DNA of 5,230 bases from an uncultured Eubacteriales bacterium (GTDB taxonomy: Bacteria; Bacillota; Clostridia; Christensenellales; CAG-138), in the NCBI GenBank assembly GCA_900547135.1, contig URFJ01000124.1:1-5230 (forward strand), given 5' to 3'. The position numbers and the translations under genes are program-made. The notes beneath the pieces were generated by a model that did no database searches, was not told where the DNA came from, and saw only the letters and a list, made by a program, of their open reading frames with translations. Positions 1 through 5,230 of the stretch are shown in pieces; position 1 is the stretch's first letter, and every line of letters begins with the position of its first letter.

Positions 1-2
1 CC

Positions 3-2822
3 CTTACCCAGCGCTCAACGCGCAACACGGAGTTTATCAGGATACCACCCGCTACAGAGGTCCCATGCGATAGCCTTACCATGCGAGCCGCAGCTTCGAG
101 GATGAAGGGCATTGATGCGTTCAGCGAGGCAAGAGAGCTTCTGGAACAGGGTGTTATGCCAATAGACCCGCTGAATCTGCTCCCGATACTTTATCAGGAT
201 GGGGCGTGTTTGCTAGACTACCTTCCTGAGAGCACCGCCATTTTCTTCGACGAGCCTCCAAGGTCCGAAGAAGGCTCAAGCATAGCGTACAATATCTTCA
301 TGGAGTCGCTAAGCGGCTTTATATCGCAGCGAACGGCGCATAAGTCGCAGGCGGGCCTTATGTTTTCGCCGGCAGAGGTCATATCAAGGCTTGACGCGGG
401 AAAAACGGTTATGTTATACACACTTACCAGCGCCTATAATGCGTTAAGGCCGAAATCCCTGTTCAGCTTTAGCACTCGGTCGATACCAAGATACCTCAAG
501 GTTGACGAGCTTCTCAGGGACGACATCATTCACTGGAGGAGGAACGGAACAGCCGTAGCAATTTTCGCCGGAGCCCATGCGGACAGGATCGGCGAAAGCC
601 TCCAGGAGATGGGACTGGACGCCCCGACGGCGGATTCGCTGGACCGCGAGCTGGTTTTCGGTGAGCTGATAATAGTGCGCGAGTCGCTGTCGCGCGGCTT
701 TGAATATCCAGAGCTGCATGTCGCTGTAATCACCGAATACGAACTGTTCGGAGCTTCAAAGCGCCCAGCATCCAAGAGGACTAAAAAACATCAGCTTGCG
801 TTTTCAGAACTCAATGTTGGCGACCTTATCGTCCATGAGATTCATGGCATAGGGCGCTTTGCCGGCGTGGAAACGATAGAGGCCGACGGCAGGGTAAGGG
901 ACTATATACGGCTGATATACCGAGATGGTAACTCGCTTTGCTTGCCAACAGACCAGCTTGACAGGGTACAGCGGTACATTGGCACCGGAGAGGAACCGCC
1001 CAAGCTGTCAAAGATCGGGTCGTCAGAGTGGCAAAAGACGGTATCGCGGGCGCGTGAAGGCGTAAAAAAGCTTGCCTTTGACCTGGCCAAGCTATACGGT
1101 GAAAGGGCGTCTAGAATAGGCTTCAGCTTTTCGCCGGATACGCCGTGGCAGACCATGATGGAATCGGATTTCCCATACGAGGAAACGCCTGATCAGCTTA
1201 CATGCATTGAGGAAATAAAGAGGGATATGGAAAGCCCTCAGGTTATGGACAGGCTTTTATGCGGTGACGTTGGATACGGAAAGACCGAGGTGGCGCTGAG
1301 GGCGGTGTTTAAGGCCGTTATGGACGGCAAGCAGGTGATATTTCTGGTGCCTACCACTATCCTGGCGCAGCAGCATTATAATACGGCGGCGTCAAGGTTT
1401 GCGGGGTTTCCCGTAAGAGTGCGCATGCTGTCAAGGTTCACCCCAAAAAGGGAGGTGGGGCAGACGCTTGACGAGCTGGAGTCCGGAAAGGCCGACGTTG
1501 TCATAGGAACCCATAGGCTTCTTGCCAGGGATGTTAAATTCAAGGACCCCGGGCTGTTCGTAATAGACGAAGAGCACAGGTTCGGAGTTGGGCATAAGGA
1601 GCAGATAAAGGAGCTGAAAAAGGATCTTGACGTCTTGACCCTGAGCGCTACCCCGATACCGCGTACGCTTCATATGTCCATGACGGGAATAAGGGACATG
1701 TCCATAATTGAGACCCCGCCCGAGCACCGCTATCCGGTGCGCACATTTGTAATGGAGTATTCCGAATCAATGGTAAGGGAAGCTGTATTGAAGGAGATGG
1801 GCAGGGGAGGGCAGGTGTTTTTCGTATACAACAGGGTGCATGACATGGAGAGGTTTGCAGGCAAGCTCCGAAGCTTTATTCCTGAAGCCAGGATAGCGTT
1901 TGCACACGGTCAAATGCCTGAGAGAACGCTGGAACGCACAATGCTTGAGTTTATAGAGCATAAATACGACCTGCTGCTTTGCAGCACCATAATTGAGAGC
2001 GGCCTTGATATAAACAACGTCAATACCATAATTATATATGATGCCGATAAGCTTGGGCTTGCGCAGCTATATCAGCTAAGGGGCAGGGTGGGCCGGGGGA
2101 CACGCCTGGCCTATTCGTATCTTATGACCAAAAGCGGCGCTGTGCTCACGGAGGTTGCGGCAAAGCGTCTGAAGGCCATAGGCGAGTTTACGCAGTTCGG
2201 CTCGGGCTTCAAAATAGCGATGCGGGATCTTGAAATAAGGGGAGCGGGCAATATACTGGGGCCAGAGCAGCATGGCTTTATGTCGCAGGTGGGATATGAG
2301 ATGTATCTGAGGCTGATTGACCAGGCCGTTAAGGAGGCCAGGGGAGAGGAGCAGCAAAAACAGGTCCACTGTGTGGTAAATATACCGCTTGACGCTAATA
2401 TACCCCCAAAATACATTAAAAGAACAGAGGAGCGCATGTCAATGTATCGCCGTATTGCGTCTATAAAGTCGAAGGAGGACATGCAGGATGTACAGGATGA
2501 GCTGATAGACCGCTATGGCGACATCCCCGAAATGGTTCAGAACCTTCTTGACATATCCGTAATAAAGGGAAGCGCAGAGATGGCCTACATTACAAATCTA
2601 AGCATAAACGAGGGGGAAGTTAAGTTTGCTTTTGACAGCGATGCGCCAATAGATCCGTCAAAGCTGATTAACCTCGCAAAGCGCATAAAGGGGGCCAGAT
2701 TCTTTATGGCCGAGATGCCGGTGCTGCAGATAATTCAGAGAAATGCTACAATACCGAATATAATGAGATCTTTGTTACAAATTATTCACGCTCTAGTTGA
2801 TTGCATTGATAGTAAAAGATGA
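3..2822 (+). CDS. mfd: Transcription-repair coupling factor Mfd (5'-truncated by the window edge)
   Basis: Mfd is a cytoplasmic superfamily 2 DNA translocase that removes RNA polymerase stalled at lesions and recruits UvrA for nucleotide excision repair. The frame is open to the window edge. The 26 codons before the ATG at 81 look like family sequence (IRIPPATEV), so that ATG is internal. About 940 residues are present against the usual ~1,150, so roughly 200 N-terminal residues lie upstream. Numbering from the ATG at 81: UvrB-like N-terminal module to ~225; basic linker ~228-237; RNA polymerase-interacting domain ~243-305 (VHEIHGIGRF); Walker A GDVGYGKTE 395-403; Walker B DEEH 496-499; SAT motif 522-524; motif VI QLRGRVGRG 665-673; TRG-like translocation motif ~719-745 (RGAGNILGPEQHG); C-terminal regulatory D7 domain ~766-913. 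All ATPase motifs are intact and I see no frameshift. The last ~20 residues are AT-rich and overlap a candidate promoter. Confidence 0.97.
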   Translation, partial: LTQRSTRNTEFIRIPPATEVPCDSLTMRAAASRMKGIDAFSEARELLEQGVMPIDPLNLLPILYQDGACLLDYLPESTAIFFDEPPRSEEGSSIAYNIFMESLSGFISQRTAHKSQAGLMFSPAEVISRLDAGKTVMLYTLTSAYNALRPKSLFSFSTRSIPRYLKVDELLRDDIIHWRRNGTAVAIFAGAHADRIGESLQEMGLDAPTADSLDRELVFGELIIVRESLSRGFEYPELHVAVITEYELFGASKRPASKRTKKHQLAFSELNVGDLIVHEIHGIGRFAGVETIEADGRVRDYIRLIYRDGNSLCLPTDQLDRVQRYIGTGEEPPKLSKIGSSEWQKTVSRAREGVKKLAFDLAKLYGERASRIGFSFSPDTPWQTMMESDFPYEETPDQLTCIEEIKRDMESPQVMDRLLCGDVGYGKTEVALRAVFKAVMDGKQVIFLVPTTILAQQHYNTAASRFAGFPVRVRMLSRFTPKREVGQTLDELESGKADVVIGTHRLLARDVKFKDPGLFVIDEEHRFGVGHKEQIKELKKDLDVLTLSATPIPRTLHMSMTGIRDMSIIETPPEHRYPVRTFVMEYSESMVREAVLKEMGRGGQVFFVYNRVHDMERFAGKLRSFIPEARIAFAHGQMPERTLERTMLEFIEHKYDLLLCSTIIESGLDINNVNTIIIYDADKLGLAQLYQLRGRVGRGTRLAYSYLMTKSGAVLTEVAAKRLKAIGEFTQFGSGFKIAMRDLEIRGAGNILGPEQHGFMSQVGYEMYLRLIDQAVKEARGEEQQKQVHCVVNIPLDANIPPKYIKRTEERMSMYRRIASIKSKEDMQDVQDELIDRYGDIPEMVQNLLDISVIKGSAEMAYITNLSINEGEVKFAFDSDAPIDPSKLINLAKRIKGARFFMAEMPVLQIIQRNATIPNIMRSLLQIIHALVDCIDSKR

Positions 2823-2828
2823 TATACT
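2801..2828 (+). promoter_or_regulatory. Candidate sigma-A promoter P1, spanning the mfd stop codon
   Basis: An extended -10 element, TGATATACT (2820-2828), lies directly on the mfd stop codon: the TG is the first two bases of TGA, and TATACT matches the -10 consensus at 5 of 6 positions. A weak -35, TTGCAT (2801-2806, 3 of 6), sits 16 bases upstream. The expected transcript start is near 2835, giving a leader of about 75 bases that begins at the dyad structure. It could drive the foldase gene independently of mfd. This is a consensus match only, in an AT-rich stretch where chance matches are common. Confidence 0.35.
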
Positions 2829-2836
2829 TATTGATG

Positions 2837-2874
2837 TAGGCACACGGGCGCTTTAACAGCGCTTTAGCCTAAAG
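2837..2874 (+). other. Dyad structure in the mfd-foldase gap (possible leader hairpin or operator)
   Basis: TAGGC (2837-2841) can pair with GCCTA (2867-2871). Inside it, GCGCT (2848-2852) pairs with AGCGC (2858-2862) around a 5-base loop, extendable by two G-U pairs. A mutually exclusive small hairpin is possible from CTTTA (2862-2866) and TAAAG (2870-2874). The octamer GCGCTTTA occurs twice, at 2848-2855 and 2859-2866. No run of T follows, so it is not a standard intrinsic terminator. If P1 is used, the structure sits at the 5' end of the mRNA. If P2 is used, it overlaps the -35 region and could be an operator. Function is unknown. Confidence 0.35.
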
Positions 2875-2883
2875 GTATATAAA
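2853..2883 (+). promoter_or_regulatory. Candidate sigma-A promoter P2 upstream of the foldase gene
   Basis: TTAACA (2853-2858) matches the -35 consensus at 5 of 6 positions. Seventeen bases downstream is TATATA (2876-2881, 4 of 6), overlapped by TATAAA (2878-2883, 5 of 6, spacing 19). The expected start near 2888 would leave a short leader of about 24 bases carrying the AAGGAG site. It competes with P1 as the promoter of the foldase-rqcP-ispD group; both, either or neither may be used. Confidence 0.35.
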
Positions 2884-2896
2884 TTCATTCAGATTC

Positions 2897-2902
2897 AAGG
2901 AG
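2897..2902 (+). promoter_or_regulatory. Ribosome binding site of the foldase gene
   Basis: AAGGAG is followed by 9 bases and then the ATG at 2912. It is the only strong Shine-Dalgarno sequence among the gene junctions in the window. It fixes the foldase start, which also gives a well-formed lipoprotein signal peptide. Confidence 0.8.
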
Positions 2903-2911
2903 TTTTCCATA

Positions 2912-4312
2912 ATGAAAAGAGCAGTATGTATAGTTCTGTGCGCGATGTTTATACTTGGGGCTGCGGCCGCAGTCTTTGTAGCGACGGGCTGCAACCTTAA
3001 TAACGCTGATACGGTGGTTGCGAAGGTAGGGGAAAAAACCATTAAGCTTGGAGAGTTTGAGAGCATGTTTAACATGTACCTGACGACATGGCAGAATTAT
3101 GGTTATGATATGACCTCAAACGAGGAGGATCTGATAACGTTTCAGGATAATATTCTGGACCTGATGGTGGGAGAGCTCGTCGTCCTCTATCAGGGCGAAA
3201 AGCAGGGGATGCTTGAACTTAACGATGAGCAGAAGGCGGAGCTGCAGGAAAAGATAGATTATGACCTAAATGAGCTGATAGAATATTATACTAATCTTGC
3301 CCAAGAGGAAGGCGCCGAGGATATAGACGCGAGGGTACGGGAGCTTGTGGAAGAGGAAGCGGAGCATTATGTTGGTTCAATGAGCTATGATGAATATATT
3401 GCCTATCTAAAACAAACCGTTGAAGACAACTATATGATTTCAGTTGTGGAATCAAAGGCGCTGGAAAACGTAGCCGCAAGCGACGACGACATACAGGCTT
3501 GGTATGATAAAAAGCTTGAAGAGCAAAAGACCAAGTATGACGGCGATCCAAGCGCGTATAAGGACGACATGGAGTATTATGACATGTACGGAGGAGAACC
3601 GGTGTTATATACGCCAAAGGGATATCACAGGATACTGCATATCTATACTACAGCCAAGAGCAGTCTTGGCAGCGAGTATACGGCTCTTAAGAGTGAAATA
3701 GAAGCGCTGATCAGCGAATACGGGGAACTTGCGATTGATGACGAGCTTTCAGGCGAGGATGGTAATTCGGCACGCCTTACGGAAATAATGAAAGAGTACA
3801 GGAATAAGAAAAAAGAAGCCGACGATATGTTCGAGGATCATTATAAGGACGCCCGGGAGAAGATTGAGGAAGCATATAGAAAGCTGGAAGCGGGAGAACA
3901 ATTCAACGAAGTAATGATGAAATATACCGAGGACGTGAATATAATTAACTTTAAGGCGCTCCAGCAAAAGGGTATGCTTATAAGCGACGGGGACGAAGAA
4001 AGCTATGTGGACTGGTCTAAAGAGGTAAAAGCCGCCTTTACCGAGCTTAAAAAGGGAGAGTACTCCGATATGTTTATGGATGAAGACGGTTATCACATAA
4101 TCTACTATCTTGGTGATGAAACCAGCGGCGAAGCGCCTTTGGAGGAGCATAGGGAGGCTATTGGGGACTTGGTGGCCGCCGACGCACATACCTCGGAATG
4201 GCAGGCTTTGATAGATGAGTGGATGAAAGACGAATCCGTAACCATTTATACAGACCGTATCCGCCATGTTGGAAGGAAAGCGGAGACAACTGGAAACGCT
4301 AACGGGGATTGA
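2912..4312 (+). CDS. Lipoprotein peptidyl-prolyl isomerase / foldase (PrsA-SurA-like, parvulin type)
   Basis: Predicted 466-residue extracytoplasmic foldase attached to the membrane by lipid, thought to help exported proteins fold by cis-trans isomerisation of proline bonds. Residues 1-26 form a lipoprotein signal peptide: basic MKR, a hydrophobic core, and ATGC ending at Cys27. Ala rather than Leu at -3 is slightly atypical. Residues ~33-190 resemble a SurA/PrsA N-terminal chaperone region, with the AKVGEKTIKLGEFE opening typical of the family. The parvulin domain begins near 236 (GYHRILHIYT, likely His243) and ends near 400 (EDGYHIIYYL, His395). Between its first strand and first helix there is a charged insertion of about 65 residues (~248-312), probably coiled coil. 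The canonical mid-domain GG-LG motif is not clear, so catalytic activity is uncertain. At 466 residues it is well above the ~290 of Bacillus PrsA. A 64-residue tail follows the domain. It lies 89 bases after mfd and 7 before rqcP. I withhold the symbol prsA because orthology is unproven. Confidence 0.85.
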   Translation: MKRAVCIVLCAMFILGAAAAVFVATGCNLNNADTVVAKVGEKTIKLGEFESMFNMYLTTWQNYGYDMTSNEEDLITFQDNILDLMVGELVVLYQGEKQGMLELNDEQKAELQEKIDYDLNELIEYYTNLAQEEGAEDIDARVRELVEEEAEHYVGSMSYDEYIAYLKQTVEDNYMISVVESKALENVAASDDDIQAWYDKKLEEQKTKYDGDPSAYKDDMEYYDMYGGEPVLYTPKGYHRILHIYTTAKSSLGSEYTALKSEIEALISEYGELAIDDELSGEDGNSARLTEIMKEYRNKKKEADDMFEDHYKDAREKIEEAYRKLEAGEQFNEVMMKYTEDVNIINFKALQQKGMLISDGDEESYVDWSKEVKAAFTELKKGEYSDMFMDEDGYHIIYYLGDETSGEAPLEEHREAIGDLVAADAHTSEWQALIDEWMKDESVTIYTDRIRHVGRKAETTGNANGD

Positions 4313-4322
4313 TGTAGATATG
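4304..4322 (+). promoter_or_regulatory. Foldase-rqcP translation junction with weak ribosome binding site
   Basis: The foldase stop TGA (4310-4312) is followed by the rqcP ATG at 4320. The only purine-rich candidate is GGGGA (4304-4308), about 11-12 bases from the ATG and inside the foldase coding end. An ATG overlapping the stop by one base (4312-4314) is followed at once by TAG (4315-4317), making a minimal start-stop unit just before the real start. The spacing suggests that rqcP is read by ribosomes finishing the foldase. Confidence 0.4.
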
Positions 4323-4562
4323 AGGTTAGATAAATATTTAAAGGTATCCAGGATAATAAAAAGGCGCACTGTAGCTAACGAAGCCTGCGACCTTGGCCGG
4401 GCCAGTATTAACGGCAAGGTTGCCAAGCCATCCAGCGAGGTAAAGGAGGGCGACGTGATAGAGGTGCGTATGGGTCAGAGAATTATGAAAATAAAGGTGT
4501 TAAGCGTACAGGAGCACGCGCTCAAGGCGGATGCTTCGGGAATGTACGAGATATTGACGTAA
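4320..4562 (+). CDS. rqcP: S4-domain ribosome quality control factor RqcP (YabO family)
   Basis: This 80-residue protein is almost entirely one S4 RNA-binding domain (~1-60). In Bacillus, RqcP binds stalled 50S subunits carrying peptidyl-tRNA and works with RqcH to add the C-terminal poly-alanine degradation tag. The opening MRLDKYLKVSRIIKRRT, the GRASINGKVAKPSSEVKEGD core and the closing MYEIL match the family, and the length is close to the 86 residues of B. subtilis YabO. Arg2, Asp4 and Arg16, in the conserved N-terminal part, are present. I chose the ATG at 4320 over the in-frame ATG at 4266 because family members begin MRLDKYL. The earlier start would overlap the foldase by 47 bases, has no ribosome binding site and would add 18 unrelated residues. 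The related heat-shock S4 protein Hsp15 (HslR) is an alternative name, but the length and mfd neighbourhood favour RqcP. Five of seven isoleucines use ATA. Confidence 0.9.
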   Translation: MRLDKYLKVSRIIKRRTVANEACDLGRASINGKVAKPSSEVKEGDVIEVRMGQRIMKIKVLSVQEHALKADASGMYEILT

Positions 4563-4565
4563 ATG
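4560..4565 (+). promoter_or_regulatory. rqcP-ispD stop/start junction TAAATG
   Basis: The rqcP stop TAA (4560-4562) abuts the ispD ATG (4563-4565) with no bases between them. No good Shine-Dalgarno sequence is visible in the preceding ~20 bases. Reinitiation by terminating ribosomes is the simplest reading, giving roughly matched output of the two proteins. This is inferred from spacing alone. Confidence 0.45.
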
Positions 4566-5230
4566 GGGGATACTACTTATAAAGGAATCGTCTGTGAAAC
4601 AGACGCCGCGGTAATATTGGCAGCCGGCGCTTCTACACGCATGAGCGGGGATAAGACCACCATGACGATTGCGGGGGAAACGCCGGTTTCACTATGCATA
4701 AAAGCGTTTTTACTAAGCGGTTTTAGGCGCATCATAATCACTGCCGGCTACGAAAACCTGGAATACCTAAATTCAATACGTGGCAGCAGCAATATAAATG
4801 TTGTGATTGGCGGCGGCACCAGGCAAAGATCGGTGCTCAACGCGCTAAGGAAGCTTCCTGAAGATACACGTATAGTGGCGATTCACGATGCGGCCAGGTG
4901 CCTTGTAACCCCTGAACTGATTATAAGTACGGTTGAATCCGCAGGCCGCCATGGAAGTGGGATAGCAGCTATTGGATGCAGGGATACCATACGCGACGCG
5001 CATACTGGCAAAGTTATTGAAAGAGGAAACCTGATTATGGCCCAGACGCCGCAAACCTTCTCCTACCCCGAGATACTAAGCGCGTATGAGCGCGCCGAAG
5101 CGCAGGAGATTGAAGCCACCGATGATTGCTACGTTTATGAACTTGCAGGCAATAGGGCGAGATTTGTGGATGGTAATTTAATCAATCAAAAGCTAACATA
5201 TCATAGCGATCTACCCCTTTTCGAGGCAGT
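4563..5230 (+). CDS. ispD: 2-C-methyl-D-erythritol 4-phosphate cytidylyltransferase IspD (3'-truncated by the window edge)
   Basis: IspD transfers CMP from CTP to 2-C-methyl-D-erythritol 4-phosphate, the third step of the non-mevalonate isoprenoid pathway, in the cytoplasm. The frame is open from the ATG to the window end, giving 222 residues of a family usually ~225-240 long, so only the extreme C-terminus should be missing. Motifs in order: nucleotide-binding LAAGASTRM (19-27) with Lys31; GGGTRQRSV (83-91); HDAAR (108-112); DT (141-142) and ER (153-154), matching the substrate-binding Thr and Arg of E. coli IspD; QTPQTF (161-166); ATDD (185-188); and NQKLT (208-212), holding the conserved C-terminal Lys210. 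Two places are atypical: the usual PKQ after the first motif is replaced by a one-residue-shorter DKT, and HDAARP is HDAARC. TarI-type ribitol-phosphate cytidylyltransferase is the main alternative, but the QTPQTF and ATDD motifs and the length fit IspD. A C-terminal fusion to IspF cannot be excluded. Confidence 0.87.
   Translation, partial: MGDTTYKGIVCETDAAVILAAGASTRMSGDKTTMTIAGETPVSLCIKAFLLSGFRRIIITAGYENLEYLNSIRGSSNINVVIGGGTRQRSVLNALRKLPEDTRIVAIHDAARCLVTPELIISTVESAGRHGSGIAAIGCRDTIRDAHTGKVIERGNLIMAQTPQTFSYPEILSAYERAEAQEIEATDDCYVYELAGNRARFVDGNLINQKLTYHSDLPLFEA

Noticed and set aside
81..83. ATG at 81 as the start of mfd
   Set aside because: The frame is open upstream to the window edge and the upstream residues (IRIPPATEV) fit the Mfd N-terminal module. 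The family is about 200 residues longer, so this Met is internal.
2111..2482. Reverse-strand open frame of 123 codons inside mfd
   Set aside because: It is antisense to the strongly conserved motif VI and TRG region of Mfd, whose conservation explains the sequence. I recognise no domain or gene context for it.
2848..2866. GCGCT/AGCGC hairpin as a rho-independent terminator after mfd
   Set aside because: The stem is only 5 strong pairs and is followed by TTTAGCC, not a T run, so it should not terminate well.
3064..3076. Near-palindrome CATGTTTAACATG in the foldase gene
   Set aside because: It is a single short dyad inside coding sequence with no second copy or nearby promoter. Chance is the best explanation.
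3504..3701. Same-strand 65-codon open frame inside the foldase gene
   Set aside because: It lies in another frame within a well-supported gene, and I see no independent signal for a second protein.
4266..4319. Longer rqcP start at 4266
   Set aside because: It adds 18 residues foreign to the family, overlaps the foldase by 47 bases and lacks a ribosome binding site. The family begins at MRLDKYL.
3749..4426. Reverse-strand open frame of 225 codons with hydrophobic-looking product
   Set aside because: It is wholly antisense to the foldase and rqcP. Its hydrophobic look comes from reading Glu and Lys codons (GAA, AAG) backwards as Phe and Leu (TTC, CTT). It matches no family I recognise and has no supporting context.
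1..5230. An undescribed defence, mobile or multi-gene accessory system
   Set aside because: All the sequence except the 89-base gap and the short junctions is explained by four recognisable housekeeping genes on one strand. I found no repeat array, transposase, integrase or toxin-antitoxin pair.

Overview
The window is a gene-dense stretch of a bacterial chromosome with all genes on the + strand. It most likely comes from a Bacillota (Firmicutes), Clostridia-like organism. The evidence is the neighbourhood of mfd, a lipoprotein foldase of the PrsA/SurA/parvulin type, and rqcP (yabO), together with AAGGAG-type ribosome binding and the mfd and rqcP sequences themselves. Isoleucine is often ATA and arginine often AGG. 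I cannot name a genus.

Layout: (1) positions 3-2822 hold the C-terminal ~940 residues of the transcription-repair coupling factor Mfd; its true start lies upstream of the window. (2) Positions 2823-2911 are the only real intergenic gap. It contains two candidate promoters, a small dyad structure and a strong ribosome binding site. (3) Positions 2912-4312 encode a predicted lipoprotein peptidyl-prolyl isomerase (foldase) with an unusually long charged insertion inside its parvulin domain. (4) Positions 4320-4562 encode the small S4-domain protein RqcP, a ribosome quality control factor. (5) From 4563 to the window end runs an open frame with no stop. I identify it as the N-terminal ~222 residues of IspD, the MEP-pathway cytidylyltransferase.

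The last three genes are packed tightly: 7 bases between the foldase and rqcP, and zero bases between rqcP and ispD (TAAATG). The foldase has a strong Shine-Dalgarno sequence; the two downstream genes have weak or no visible ones. This suggests one transcript with translational coupling. Functionally the genes are housekeeping: repair of transcription-blocking lesions, folding of exported proteins, rescue of stalled 50S subunits and isoprenoid precursor synthesis. They share a neighbourhood rather than a pathway.

I see no mobile element, CRISPR array, tRNA, rRNA or undescribed multi-gene system. The points most worth a second look are the foldase insertion, the altered active-site signature of IspD, the compact intergenic control region and the shortened gene order compared with Bacillus.
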